A stretch of DNA of 64,000 nt. Origin: Acidobacteriota bacterium. GTDB lineage: Bacteria > Acidobacteriota > Terriglobia > Terriglobales > Acidobacteriaceae. This document shows, one piece after another, positions 43,044 through 52,433 of this stretch. Each line of letters begins with the position of its first letter. The first letter of the stretch is position 1. Location of the stretch: positions 1 to 64,000 of the forward strand of contig JAJZIJ010000007.1 of the NCBI GenBank assembly GCA_021810625.1, given 5' to 3'. The translations under genes were made by a program, and so were the position numbers. The notes beneath the pieces are model-generated. The model was not told the origin of the DNA. It ran no database searches and was given only the letters and a program-made list of their open reading frames with translations.

Positions 43044-43772
43044 CTACTTCTGTCCAGATGGAGTCGGCGCAGATCGGCGATGCGGTTCCGTTTGCGCGCG
43101 GAGCGCCTTCACCTTCAGGATGACAATGCGATGGCCACGCACGTCGATGATCCCCTGCTGCACCAGTTTTTGCAGGCTGCGCGTAACCACCTCCCGCACC
43201 GATCCAAGCCGTGATGCCAACTGCGTATGCGACAGCGGCAGAGAAAACGAGATGCCATCCTGTAGTTTCGCGGACTTTCGTTTTGCTTCTTCCAGCAGCA
43301 GCATGGCCAATCGCTGGCTGACATCCTTCAACGCAAGCTGCTCGGCCAATGAGGCTACCACGCGCAGCTTTTTTGCCATCAACGCCAATGCGGCGAGCGC
43401 CGCCTCTGGATGGCGCAACAAAAATCTGCGTACATCTTCCTTCGCGAGAAACAGCACCTCGGAGTCTTCTTCCGCCATCGTGGAGGAGGGATAGGCACCG
43501 CCATCGAAGACGGCAACCTCCGCCAGCGTTCCTCCGGCGTGTTCCACATGGATGGTCTGCTCGCGCCCGTCGATATTTTCGCGAAAAGCGCGCACAGAAC
43601 CGGAAAGCACCACATAGAGGCCGTCTGCTGGTTCGTTGGCCGTAAAGAGAATCTGCCCCTGTCGAATTTTTCTCTCTACGGCATGTTGCGCCAAGTCCAT
43701 CAGTGCCATTTCTGGGAGGTTTTGAAAGAGCGCCGACTTTGCCAGAACCTCGATGCTTCGCTTGATGGACAT
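43044..43772 (-). CDS. Crp/Fnr-family regulator (probable NO/anaerobic type)
   Basis: 242 residues from the ATG at 43772, which has GGAAG eight bases upstream; earlier in-frame ATGs (43790, 43820) lack one. A cyclic-nucleotide-binding-type beta roll (about 18-120: KIRQGQILFTANEPADGLYVVLSGSVRAF) is followed by a dimer helix and a winged HTH (about 180-225: LSHTQLASRLGSVREVVTRSLQKLV). The FNR iron-sulfur cysteine cluster is missing, as in DNR/NnrR-type NO sensors. It is divergent from ric and nnrS with a Crp/Fnr-type palindrome in between, so it probably controls them. Confidence 0.88.
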   Translation of the reverse strand: MSIKRSIEVLAKSALFQNLPEMALMDLAQHAVERKIRQGQILFTANEPADGLYVVLSGSVRAFRENIDGREQTIHVEHAGGTLAEVAVFDGGAYPSSTMAEEDSEVLFLAKEDVRRFLLRHPEAALAALALMAKKLRVVASLAEQLALKDVSQRLAMLLLEEAKRKSAKLQDGISFSLPLSHTQLASRLGSVREVVTRSLQKLVQQGIIDVRGHRIVILKVKALRAQTEPHRRSAPTPSGQK

Positions 43773-43873
43773 ACTGCCATCTTCCGGCATGTTTTTGCAG
43801 ATCGCAACTTGAATCGACATCGCATGGCGATAGTATGAAATCTCCAGGCGTGAAATCCGCACCTGGAGCAAGG

Positions 43874-43889
43874 AGTGATTTAAGTCACT
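43874..43889. promoter_or_regulatory. Crp/Fnr-type operator
   Basis: AGTGA-TTTAAG-TCACT: a perfect 5-bp inverted repeat with 6-bp centre, matching the TGTGA-N6-TCACA layout of the Crp/Fnr superfamily except for the outer base. It lies 75 bp before ric and about 100 bp before the regulator gene start. Confidence 0.65.
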
Positions 43890-43963
43890 GAGTCTTCCCG
43901 GTTGCCCCGCTACGGTGGAACTCAGAGCCTTGAAACGTCACCCGGCTCTAGTCAGGAAGTAGA

Positions 43964-44704
43964 ATGATGGTCATTACCTCTGAAACGAAAATTTGCGATA
44001 TCGCCGTGGAATATCCAACCGCCATTCCGGTGCTGGAGCGCCTCGGCATCGACTACTGTTGTGGCGGCAAGCACACGCTGGCCGAGGCATGCGCGCGTAA
44101 AAGTCTACATCTCGCTCCTGTACTGGCGGAGTTGGAGCTTCAGCAGCAGGACACGAGCCTTCCCGAAGCCCAATGGCAGCAGGCTCCCTTGAAAAAATTG
44201 GCTGCGTATGTCGTGCAGCAGCATCACGCATTTACACGCGACCAGATCAAGCTGATTGGTGACCTGTTGTCCAAAGTGGAAGTCCGCCACGGAGCCGATC
44301 ATGCGGAGGTCTTTGAGATCAGCAAAGTCTTCGCCGCCATCAGTTCCGAACTGACCCACCATTTTTTCTGCGAAGAAACCATCCTGTTCCCTTATATTGG
44401 AACGTTGGATGCAGACCAGCCGCCAGCCTCGCCGCCTGTCTTTGGCAACGTGGAACAGCCCATCACGCGCATGATGACGGATCACGACCAGGCTGGCGAG
44501 GAGCTTCGCGAACTGCGTGAACTATCCAACAACTACACGCCGCCGCCTGCGGCCTGCCCAACATGGCGCGCGCTCTATCGCGCATTGGAAGACCTGGAGC
44601 GGGATTTGCATCAGCACATTCATCTGGAGAACAACATCCTTTTTCCGCGCGCGTTGGCGCGGGCCGGAAAGCAGTCTGGAAAATCCATTATGGAGTGTGC
44701 ATGA
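43964..44704 (+). CDS. ric: Iron-sulfur cluster repair di-iron protein RIC
   Basis: 246 residues, GGAAG upstream of ATG-ATG. The N-terminal ScdA/DUF542 domain carries Y-C32-C33-G-G (RLGIDYCCGGKHTL). The rest is a hemerythrin-like four-helix bundle with the expected histidines and glutamates (QQHHAFTRDQ, SELTHHFFCEETILFPYI, DHDQAGEE, HIHLENNILFPRA). YtfE/ScdA proteins repair iron-sulfur clusters damaged by nitric oxide or oxidants. The stop overlaps the nnrS start (ATGA), so the two are translationally coupled. Confidence 0.93.
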   Translation: MMVITSETKICDIAVEYPTAIPVLERLGIDYCCGGKHTLAEACARKSLHLAPVLAELELQQQDTSLPEAQWQQAPLKKLAAYVVQQHHAFTRDQIKLIGDLLSKVEVRHGADHAEVFEISKVFAAISSELTHHFFCEETILFPYIGTLDADQPPASPPVFGNVEQPITRMMTDHDQAGEELRELRELSNNYTPPPAACPTWRALYRALEDLERDLHQHIHLENNILFPRALARAGKQSGKSIMECA

Positions 44705-46011
44705 CCCTGCCCGTCCAGCAAGGGAATTCTGACACAACGCGCATCGTAATGGAGCAGCACAGCCAGCGGTTGGTGACGGCCTTCATCGTCAGCGGAATGC
44801 TCTTTATGCTGCTGCCGGGAACCTTTCTTGGCGTTTGGAATTTGATTGGCATCTCGCAACAACGCACGCTCAGCAGCCTGTCTCCCGCGTGGTTGCAGGC
44901 GCATGGGCAGGCGCAGATTTTTGGCTGGATTGGCTCGTTTATTCTTGGTATTGGATTTTATTCGCTCACAAAAATGCAGAGTACGCTGCGCTTTCCCGTC
45001 CGCGCTGGATGGACTTCGTGGGCGCTATGGACGCTTGGAATCGCGCTGCGCTGGATCGGCGGCGTGACTGGCTGGCAGTGGAAGATTCTGTTGCCACTCT
45101 CCGGCCTGCTGGAACTGGTTGCGTTCCTTTTCTTCTTTCACTCCGTGCGGCGGCATCGCCCGGAGCAGCCGGCGCAACGCGCGGAAATATGGATGGTCGT
45201 CGTCATGGCGGCAACCATCGCTTTTCTGGTGGCGTTGATCGCCAATTTTGCCGCTCTCGCGCATCTGGCTCTCCACGGCGCTTCGCCCGCGCTGCCGCAT
45301 GTGCTGGATCAGCAGCTTGTTGTCCTGTTCGTTTGGGGAATTCTGGTTCCCACCATCTGGGGATTCAATGCGCGCTGGCTGCCCGTCTTCGCCGGATTTC
45401 GGAAGCCGAATGGGAATCGCCTACTGCTGGCGTATGGATGTAGTCTGGCAGGCATCGCTGCCGTCTTTGCCCAATGGCTGCCCATCGCCGCCGTCGCGTT
45501 TTTGTTCGCAAGCCTGCTGGCTGTGGATGCGCTGCATGTATGGGAGCCTGCCGTGCAGCCAGCCAAACTCCTGCATGTTCATGCGAGCTTTCCGATCTTC
45601 ATTCGCATCACGTATATCTGGCTGGTTGTGTCGTGTGTTCTAACCGGAGCGGCGGTTCTTTACGACCGCGCAGGCGGCATCTGGGGCGCAAGCCGCCACG
45701 CGCTTACGGTGGGCTTTGTTGCCGGGATGGTCTTCGTGATTGGCCAGCGCATCCTGCCCGCCTTTTGCGGGATGCGCGTGTTGTGGAGCACACGGCTGAT
45801 GTTGTGGTCGCTGCTGCTGTTGCACGTTGGCTGCGCGCTGCGCGTGACGCTGGAACCGCTGGCCTATGAAGGCTATTGGAACTTTGCCTGGAAGCTGCTG
45901 CCATGCTCCGCATTCATGGAGCTGACTGCGGTTGTTCTGTTTGCGCTCAACATTGCGGGTACGCTGCTCCAGCCGCCCGCGCATTTGAGAAACGCTACAC
46001 AAGTGCGTTGA
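44701..46011 (+). CDS. nnrS: NnrS-family heme/copper membrane protein
   Basis: 436 residues, twelve predicted membrane helices. The AHGQAQIFGWIGSFILGIGFYSL motif in the first third, WLPVFAGF, and HALTVGFVAGMVFVIGQRILPAF with conserved histidines are NnrS hallmarks. NnrS protects against nitric-oxide stress, especially formation of metal-nitrosyl complexes. The ATG at 44701 overlaps the ric stop. Together with the divergent Crp/Fnr regulator this forms a compact NO-response module; no nor or nir gene is present. Confidence 0.88.
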   Translation: MTLPVQQGNSDTTRIVMEQHSQRLVTAFIVSGMLFMLLPGTFLGVWNLIGISQQRTLSSLSPAWLQAHGQAQIFGWIGSFILGIGFYSLTKMQSTLRFPVRAGWTSWALWTLGIALRWIGGVTGWQWKILLPLSGLLELVAFLFFFHSVRRHRPEQPAQRAEIWMVVVMAATIAFLVALIANFAALAHLALHGASPALPHVLDQQLVVLFVWGILVPTIWGFNARWLPVFAGFRKPNGNRLLLAYGCSLAGIAAVFAQWLPIAAVAFLFASLLAVDALHVWEPAVQPAKLLHVHASFPIFIRITYIWLVVSCVLTGAAVLYDRAGGIWGASRHALTVGFVAGMVFVIGQRILPAFCGMRVLWSTRLMLWSLLLLHVGCALRVTLEPLAYEGYWNFAWKLLPCSAFMELTAVVLFALNIAGTLLQPPAHLRNATQVR

Positions 46012-46079
46012 AGCGCAACTCCGTGTCTGCCATCCCAGTGTTTGACACTACGCTCTTACAACTCCCAGAATGTTGTCTG

Positions 46080-48353
46080 ATGAAGAATGTAAACCGTAGG
46101 CAATTTCTGGAAGGCACGCTGCTGACGGGCGGAGCCTTGACATCCACGCTGCTGCTGCCAGAAGCGCTGGCCCAGCAGTCAATGACGCATCCGACTGCTG
46201 CATCGGCTGCCACCCCTGCTCCGGGATTACCCGGAGAGCCAACACCGATTGATTTTCGCTACTCGCCGGTTCTGCGCCAGACCGCCTTCTGTTTTCCCGA
46301 CGATCCGCGCAAAAGCCTGATCGACGAAACGGGAACGCTTCTCTACGGCTATGACAGGGAAGGAAAAATCTTCTACTTCCCACTGAAGATAGGCTTTGAC
46401 TTGGGAGGAATGCAGCCAGCCAAGGTGGTGAATCAGACGCTGGAGTCTCCTTCGACTCCCATCCTGCGCACGGTACTGGAGCGTGCCGATGCCATTCTGA
46501 CGCTCACAACCTTTGCGACCAACAACGCGGATGAGGGGCGGGTGGATAACGTACTGCTGGAGATTCATCCTCGCAATTTGGATTCAGTCAATGTTTCCCC
46601 CTTAGTGCAGATTCACTCCACACAGAAGTATGCGTTGAAGATAGCCGACGCAGTTCTAACCGTCAGCCACGCGGAAACACAGGAGATTTTGTTTGTAGGG
46701 AAGGTCTTCGGCAATCCCAGCGAGCGCACGCATCTGAAGCGTTTCTCTGACACGCATCAGCAGCTTGCAGTACATCCCGGCGTGGCCTCGCTGTCCAGCC
46801 CGTATCGCGCCTTCTTTCGCTTTCCGCAGGCTGGGCAGACGGGAGCGCAACTCCAGCCGGGGCTGGCGGATCCTGACCAGCAGATCCATGCTGCGCGCGC
46901 GTTCTGGTCGTCCTGGTCTCCGTTTCACTCGCCCGTCTCCTGGCAGGTGCCCGGCAGGGAGGGAGAATTTGTCACAGCCTGCGCGCGAAACATTCTACAG
47001 GCACGCGAAGTGAAGAGCGGCAAGTTGACCTTTCAGGTTGGGCCAACCATCTATCGCGGCCTCTGGGTGGTCGATGGCAACTTCATTCTGGAGGCAGCCC
47101 GCTATCTGGGCTATGACAAGGAGGCGATCGAGGGTCTGCGCGCGACCTGGAGTCACCAGGAGCCAAGCGGCCAGATTGTGGCAGCAAGCGGCAGCGAGCA
47201 TTACAAGGACACCGCCATCGCCATGTTCACGCTGGTGCGCCAATGCGAACTCAGTCAGGATTGGAGCCTGCTTCACGAGTTTGAACCCAATGTCGTGGCC
47301 GCCATTCAGTTTATTCGGGATTTGCGCGTCCGGGCACGCGCACAGGGGAGTGCGCTGGGACGCTACGGCTTGCTGCCAACGGGATTTGCGGATGGAGGAT
47401 TCAATGGCTCGCGGGATGAATTGACAAACACGCTTTGGGTGATGGCGGGCCTGAAAGCGATTGGCGCGGCTGGCGAACAGCAAAAAATGCCGGAGGTCGC
47501 GCGCGCCACGGCGCTCTACCAAGACCTGCGTACAGACTTCAACCGTGCCGCGCAGCAGGAGATGCGATCGTACCACGGCCAATTCGAGTATTTGCCCATG
47601 CTGCTGAAGGAAGACCCGGAGTGGCAGCTCCCGAATCCCTGGGATCGTCCTCGTCCACAGTGCGCGCAATGGGCCTTGTCGCACACGATTTTTCCGGGAC
47701 GGGTCTTCGATCCCCGGCATCCAATCGTGCAGGGGCATGTAGCTCTGATGCAGGCCGTGCGACGGGAAGGCATTCCGGCAGACACAGGCTGGAACCATCA
47801 CGAGGCAGTCTGGACGTACAACGCGCCGTTTGTGGCAGAGGTATATCTATGGCTCGGAATGCGGCAGGCGGCACGCGATACGTTCATCGGATTCTTGAAT
47901 CACGCCAGTCCGCAGTATTGCTGGCGCGAGGAGCAGCCACTCCAGAATGCCCTGCTTGGCTCCTACGTGGGGGACATGCCGCATAACTGGGCAAGTGCGG
48001 AGTGCATACGCTACATGCGTCACATCTTTGCGCTGGAGGATGGAGCCGATCTTCGACTCCTTGCCGGAATTACGGAAGGCGAGCTTGCTCCCGGCAATCC
48101 ATATCTTCTACAAGGAACGCCTACGCGCTTCGGGCGCTTGAATCTTGCGCTGGAGCCTCTCGACCACAAACAGGGATGGCGGCTTACGTTTCATCGCGCA
48201 GCGGGGCCTGCTCCAGATTCCATCTCAGTGCCCACTACACTGGGCGAACGGTTTCATCTGGCGACAGCCGAAGGTGTGCAGCCTAAACAGAGTGGTACGG
48301 TGGCGACTCTCGATCCTGCCGCGCGCCAGTGGTCGGTGATCTGGAAGACGTAA
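46080..48353 (+). CDS. Tat-exported six-hairpin glycosidase-like protein
   Basis: 757 residues from the ATG at 46080. A Tat signal (NRRQFLEGTLLTGGALTSTLLLPEALA) is followed by a beta-sandwich N-terminal domain (about 45-270) and an (alpha/alpha)6 barrel (about 300-680). Acidic residues occur in GLWVVDGNFILEAARYLGYD and TGFADGGFNGSRDELTNTLW, and NHHEAVWTYNAPFVAEVYLWLG lies further on. A short C-terminal beta domain ends the protein. The layout resembles GH families with six-hairpin folds (rhamnosidase- or trehalase-like); the exact family and substrate are not clear. Follows nnrS by 68 bp but is probably unrelated in function. Confidence 0.75.
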   Translation: MKNVNRRQFLEGTLLTGGALTSTLLLPEALAQQSMTHPTAASAATPAPGLPGEPTPIDFRYSPVLRQTAFCFPDDPRKSLIDETGTLLYGYDREGKIFYFPLKIGFDLGGMQPAKVVNQTLESPSTPILRTVLERADAILTLTTFATNNADEGRVDNVLLEIHPRNLDSVNVSPLVQIHSTQKYALKIADAVLTVSHAETQEILFVGKVFGNPSERTHLKRFSDTHQQLAVHPGVASLSSPYRAFFRFPQAGQTGAQLQPGLADPDQQIHAARAFWSSWSPFHSPVSWQVPGREGEFVTACARNILQAREVKSGKLTFQVGPTIYRGLWVVDGNFILEAARYLGYDKEAIEGLRATWSHQEPSGQIVAASGSEHYKDTAIAMFTLVRQCELSQDWSLLHEFEPNVVAAIQFIRDLRVRARAQGSALGRYGLLPTGFADGGFNGSRDELTNTLWVMAGLKAIGAAGEQQKMPEVARATALYQDLRTDFNRAAQQEMRSYHGQFEYLPMLLKEDPEWQLPNPWDRPRPQCAQWALSHTIFPGRVFDPRHPIVQGHVALMQAVRREGIPADTGWNHHEAVWTYNAPFVAEVYLWLGMRQAARDTFIGFLNHASPQYCWREEQPLQNALLGSYVGDMPHNWASAECIRYMRHIFALEDGADLRLLAGITEGELAPGNPYLLQGTPTRFGRLNLALEPLDHKQGWRLTFHRAAGPAPDSISVPTTLGERFHLATAEGVQPKQSGTVATLDPAARQWSVIWKT

Positions 48354-48391
48354 GGTGCCGGGCGTATGTGGAACACCCGCGTGACTCTACC

Positions 48392-48673
48392 CTACGCGCA
48401 CTCCAGCCGCTTGAGCTGGATGCGGTCTGTGCGAACCTGAGCCAGATCATAATGCGCCTGCTGCGTCAGCCAACTTGCTGCGCTGCCGCCGAAGACCTGC
48501 GCCAGCCGCACGGCCATCTCCGGCGAAATGCCGCGCTTTCCATTCACAAGCTCCGACAGCGTTGTGCGCGTGACACCCAACGCAGCGGCAGCGCGAGTGA
48601 TCGTCAAGCCGAATGGCTCAATACATTGGCGCAGCACAAAGCCGCCGGGGTGGGGTGGTTTCTTCATCGGCAT
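48392..48673 (-). CDS. higA: HigA-type antitoxin (orphan)
   Basis: 93 residues, the usual length, start at ATG 48673. Opening [62 protein letters not shown] is the standard HigA/XRE layout, with the helix-turn-helix at about 24-45. It ends with [17 protein letters not shown]. In HigBA systems the toxin gene higB precedes higA; here the upstream DNA (48674-48859) has no higB, only a 40-bp copy of part of higA. It may be a remnant of a damaged toxin-antitoxin locus or a stand-alone repressor. Confidence 0.85.
   Translation of the reverse strand: MPMKKPPHPGGFVLRQCIEPFGLTITRAAAALGVTRTTLSELVNGKRGISPEMAVRLAQVFGGSAASWLTQQAHYDLAQVRTDRIQLKRLECA
48451..48490. repeat. 40-bp repeat inside higA
   Basis: Segment coding for [13 protein letters not shown]; 39 of 40 bases recur at 48737-48776. 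Confidence 0.9.
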
Positions 48674-48736
48674 GGTGCAACCGCCTTGATCGTACGAAAT
48701 CGTAATGCGTAACGTAACGGATGTCAACTGTAATGC

Positions 48737-48776
48737 AATGCGCCTGCTGTGTCAGCCAACTTGCTGCGCTGCCGCC
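48737..48776 (-). pseudogene. Fragment of a second higA copy
   Basis: Same orientation as higA, one mismatch in 40 bases to 48451-48490. Flanking sequence does not match higA, so this is a fragment left by duplication and deletion. It occupies the place where higB would be expected. Confidence 0.65.
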
Positions 48777-48859
48777 CGGCGCGGAAACGAAATCATGGGA
48801 CAATCAAATAGATTGGCGGGATGCAGATCGAAGAAATAGATTGAAGAATTGGAAACCGA

Positions 48860-50257
48860 GTGGAATTGCAGGGTAAAAAAGTTTTAGTCGTCGGAGTCGG
48901 CAAGTCCGGATTGGCGGCAGCGCTGTTTCTACGCAGGCGTGGAGCGCAGGTAACGGTCTCCGATGCGCGCAGCGCGGAGTTTCTGACGCAGGAGATTCCC
49001 GCGCTGCTGGACGCAGGAATTATGGTCGAGGCGGGCGGTCATGGAATGCTGACCTTGCAGCGGCAGGACATGATTGTCGTCAGCCCTGGCGTACCGCTCC
49101 ATACGCCGGAGTGGACGCAGGCGCGCAGCCTGGGCCTGCCCATTCTTGGCGAGTTGGAACTGGCCACGCGCTTTCTCCAAGGCGCGATACTGGCCATCAG
49201 CGGATCGAACGGCAAGACCACAACCACGGCCTTATGCGCGGAGATTCTGCGCGCCAGCGGCACTCCGGTACTGGTGGGCGGCAATATCGGCGTGCCCGCC
49301 ATCGCTCTGGTGGAGCAGAGCCAGCCTGCGGGATGGAATGTTCTGGAGGTCTCCAGCTTCCAGTTGGAAACCACGCAGCAATTTCGCCCGCGCATTGCCG
49401 TGCTGCTGAACATTACGCCCGACCATCTGGATCGCCACGGCTCGATGGAGAACTACATCGCCGCCAAAGAGCGCATCTTCGCCAACCAGACGGCGGAAGA
49501 CTTGTTGGTGCTCCACGCCGACGACGAGCATACGCAACACGTCGCCGCCCGCGCCAAAAGCCAGGTCTACTGGTTCAGCGCCAAGCGTCCGGTGCGGCAG
49601 GGAACCTTTATTTATCAGGATGCGGTGGTCTTTCGCGCCACGGAGCAAACAGCGGTGCAGCCAATTCTTCCGGTCAGCGAAATTCCACTGAAGGGCGCGC
49701 ATAATGTGGAGAACGTACTGGCGGCGGTCTGCGCGGCGCGTCTTGCGGGCGTTCCGGCGGAGACGATCCGCGCCGCCGTCGCCGGGTTTCGCGCCGTCGA
49801 GCATCGGCTGGAATTTGTGGCTCAGGTGCGCGGCGTGGACTACTACAATGACTCCAAGGCAACCAACGTGGATGCTGCCGCCAAGGCCATTCTGTCCTTT
49901 GCCGGAGGCATTCACCTGATTCTCGGCGGCAAGGACAAAAACTCCGACTACACGCTGCTGCGGCCTCTATTGCAGGAGCGCGTGCGCGCCGTGTACACCC
50001 TTGGCGCAGCCGCAGAAAAGATCGCGCAGCAGATTGCGGGAGCGACAATGGTGCAGGCGTGCGAAACCTTGGAACAGGCCGTGGCAGCGGCGGCGACACA
50101 GGCCAGGGCCGGGGAGATTGTTCTGTTGGCGCCTGCCTGTTCCAGCTTCGATCAGTTTGAAAATTACGAGCATCGCGGGCGCGTCTTCAAACAATGCGTG
50201 CAGGCGTTGCAAGGGAAGTCCACAGGGATGGCGACATGGCAAAGCGCGTCGGCGTAG
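48860..50257 (+). CDS. murD: UDP-N-acetylmuramoyl-L-alanine--D-glutamate ligase
   Basis: Adds D-Glu to UDP-MurNAc-L-Ala in peptidoglycan precursor synthesis. 465 residues from a GTG (48860) with GGAAACC upstream. The N-terminal UDP-binding Rossmann motif is VVGVGKSGLAA. The ATP loop GSNGKTTT is at 115-122. NITPDHLDRHGSMENY and the C-terminal YYNDSKATN are Mur-ligase signatures. First gene of this part of the dcw cluster; ftsW overlaps its end by 22 bp. Confidence 0.96.
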   Translation: MELQGKKVLVVGVGKSGLAAALFLRRRGAQVTVSDARSAEFLTQEIPALLDAGIMVEAGGHGMLTLQRQDMIVVSPGVPLHTPEWTQARSLGLPILGELELATRFLQGAILAISGSNGKTTTTALCAEILRASGTPVLVGGNIGVPAIALVEQSQPAGWNVLEVSSFQLETTQQFRPRIAVLLNITPDHLDRHGSMENYIAAKERIFANQTAEDLLVLHADDEHTQHVAARAKSQVYWFSAKRPVRQGTFIYQDAVVFRATEQTAVQPILPVSEIPLKGAHNVENVLAAVCAARLAGVPAETIRAAVAGFRAVEHRLEFVAQVRGVDYYNDSKATNVDAAAKAILSFAGGIHLILGGKDKNSDYTLLRPLLQERVRAVYTLGAAAEKIAQQIAGATMVQACETLEQAVAAAATQARAGEIVLLAPACSSFDQFENYEHRGRVFKQCVQALQGKSTGMATWQSASA

Positions 50258-51327
50258 ATAAGTGGCTCTTTGGCGTGACACTGCTTCTGGTGCTCTTTGG
50301 GCTGCTCATGGTCTTTAGCGCCTCGGCGGTTATGGCCAAGGAGCGCTATGGCTCGCCCTACACCTTTGTTGCGCGGCAAGCGGCCTGGGCCATACTCGGA
50401 TTGATTGCGTTGCTCGTATTGATGCGTGTGGATTATCGCAAGTGGAATCGCCCCACCGTAGTCTTTCCTGCCGTCGGCCTCACCACGCTGTTGCTGCTGG
50501 CCGCCTTTTTCATGCGCGATTCGCACCACACCCATCGCTGGATTCGTTTTTCCGTTCTCAGCTTTCAGCCCTCGGAGCTTGCCAAGCCTGTGCTGGTGCT
50601 GTTTCTTGCCTGGTTTTTGCAGGATCGCATCGGACGTTTGGAGGATTGGCGGCGCGACGTGCTGCCCGCCGCGCTGCCCAGCCTGCTCTTCATCGCGCTT
50701 ATTCTGAAAGAACCAGACTTGGGGACAGCTTTGGTCTGCGCCGCCGTTACAGCGCTGATGCTGTACATGGCTGGCGCAAAGATACGCTACTTCTTCTTTG
50801 CGTTTCTTGCCGCCTCGCCCGTGCTTTACTACATGCTGTTTCATGTCGCGTGGCGTCGCGCGCGCATGATCGCCTTCCTCAATCCGCAGGCCGATCCCAA
50901 ACGCACCGGCTTTCACATTCTGCAATCGCTGATCGCCGTCGGCACCGGCGGCATTCGTGGCCTGGGCCTGATGGAAGGCCGCCAGAAGCTCTTCTACCTG
51001 CCGGAGCCGCATACGGATTTCATCTTTGCCAACATTGCCGAGGAACTGGGCCTGATCGGCGCGCTGTTTGTAGTGGGAATGTTCGTCGTGCTGGGCTATC
51101 GCGGCCTGCGCGCAGCCATTCTTTCCACCGATCCGTTTGCGCGCTTTCTGGCCGTGGGCATCACGACCACGGTGTTGATTCAGGCGTTTTTCAATATCAG
51201 CGTGGTGCTGGCGCTGGTGCCCACCAAGGGAATTGCGCTGCCGTTTATCTCCGCAGGCGGCACTTCGTTGTTTTTCATGCTGGCCAGTATCGGCGTGCTG
51301 TTGAACATTACGCGGGAGATTGACTGA
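50236..51327 (+). CDS. ftsW: Septal peptidoglycan polymerase FtsW (SEDS family)
   Basis: 363 residues, ten membrane helices. The ATG at 50236 lies inside the 3' end of murD with AGGGATGG upstream. SEDS hallmarks: FSASAVMA in helix 1, RWIRFSVLSFQPSELAKPVLVLF, KEPDLGTA with the catalytic-loop Asp, and PFISAGGTSL near the end. Polymerises lipid II glycan strands at the septum with a class B PBP. The stop overlaps the murG start (TGATG). Confidence 0.95.
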   Translation: MAKRVGVDKWLFGVTLLLVLFGLLMVFSASAVMAKERYGSPYTFVARQAAWAILGLIALLVLMRVDYRKWNRPTVVFPAVGLTTLLLLAAFFMRDSHHTHRWIRFSVLSFQPSELAKPVLVLFLAWFLQDRIGRLEDWRRDVLPAALPSLLFIALILKEPDLGTALVCAAVTALMLYMAGAKIRYFFFAFLAASPVLYYMLFHVAWRRARMIAFLNPQADPKRTGFHILQSLIAVGTGGIRGLGLMEGRQKLFYLPEPHTDFIFANIAEELGLIGALFVVGMFVVLGYRGLRAAILSTDPFARFLAVGITTTVLIQAFFNISVVLALVPTKGIALPFISAGGTSLFFMLASIGVLLNITREID

Positions 51328-52430
51328 TGGCCGCCGAGGGTTTGCAGCCTGAAGATCGCCTGCGCGTACTCATCGCCGGAGGCGGCACCGGAGGCCATGT
51401 CATTCCCGCGTTGGCTATCGCGCGCGAACTGGTCGCGCAATACAACGCCGAGGTGCGCTTTCTCGGCACTGCGCGTGGCCTGGAGACGCGGCTGGTTCCC
51501 GCCGCAGGCTTTCCGCTGGAGTTGGTGCGCGTGGGCCAGCTCAACCATGTTCCGCTACGCACGCGCCTGCGTACTTTGGCCGATCTGCCGCTGGGACTGC
51601 TTGCCTGTATGCGCCTGCTGCGCTACTTTCGCCCCCATGTGGTTTTGGGCGTGGGCGGATATGCCTCCGGGCCAGCGATGCTGGCCGCCATTCTGACCGG
51701 AACGCCGCGCATGGCCTTTGAGCCAAATGCTGTTCCCGGCATGGTGAATCGCTGGGTGGGGCTGTGGGTGCAGGCCGCTGCGGTCAACTTTGCGCCCACG
51801 ACGCGCTATTTTCGCAACGCGACGGTGACAGGCATCCCCGTTCGCGCAGAGTTTTTTTCGCTGGCTCCTCTGGCGGAAACCGCAGCGCCGCACCTGCTGA
51901 TCTTTGGCGGCAGCCAGGGCGCGCGCATCTTCAATCAGATCGTGCCGCAGGTTGCGCCACAACTGCTGGCTGCGATTCCAAGGCTGACGCTGTTGCATCA
52001 GTGCGGAGCGCGACATCTGGAATCGACGCAAGCCGCATATATGCAAAGCGGCGCGGATCAAAATCGCTGGCAGGTAAGCGAATTTCTCGACGACATGCCG
52101 CAACGCTTTGCCGCAGCAAGCCTCGTACTCTGCCGCAGCGGTGCCAGCACCGTTGCGGAGCTGGCCGCCGCCGCCAAACCATCATTGTTGATTCCGTTTC
52201 CGCAGGCTGCGGATGACCATCAGCGCCACAATGCTGAGGTGCTGGTGCAGGCCGGAGCCGCAGCCCTGCTGCCCCAATCGGACATGACTGCGGAGCGATT
52301 GCTGGAGATGCTGACAACGCTGCTGGAGAATCCTGAAGGACTGGCCGCAATGGGCCACAGCGCGCGCGCGCTGGCCCATCCCGATGCTGCCTCGCAGATT
52401 GCCCAGATACTGAGGGAATTGGTGCTGTAA
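51327..52430 (+). CDS. murG: Undecaprenyl-PP-MurNAc-pentapeptide GlcNAc transferase
   Basis: Adds GlcNAc to lipid I to make lipid II at the inner face of the membrane. 367 residues. The N-terminal GGGTGGHVIPALAIA binds the diphosphate of the lipid. HVVLGVGGYASGPAMLAA, FGGSQGARIFN and the UDP-site CRSGASTVAELAAAAKPSLLIPFPQAADDHQ are all present. Overlaps ftsW by one base, so tightly coupled. A terminator-like hairpin follows. Confidence 0.96.
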   Translation: MAAEGLQPEDRLRVLIAGGGTGGHVIPALAIARELVAQYNAEVRFLGTARGLETRLVPAAGFPLELVRVGQLNHVPLRTRLRTLADLPLGLLACMRLLRYFRPHVVLGVGGYASGPAMLAAILTGTPRMAFEPNAVPGMVNRWVGLWVQAAAVNFAPTTRYFRNATVTGIPVRAEFFSLAPLAETAAPHLLIFGGSQGARIFNQIVPQVAPQLLAAIPRLTLLHQCGARHLESTQAAYMQSGADQNRWQVSEFLDDMPQRFAAASLVLCRSGASTVAELAAAAKPSLLIPFPQAADDHQRHNAEVLVQAGAAALLPQSDMTAERLLEMLTTLLENPEGLAAMGHSARALAHPDAASQIAQILRELVL

Positions 52431-52433
52431 AAG

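Noticed and set aside
48674-48859. Search for a higB toxin upstream of higA
   Set aside because: No frame with HigB/RelE-like residues was found on either strand; only a higA fragment is present.
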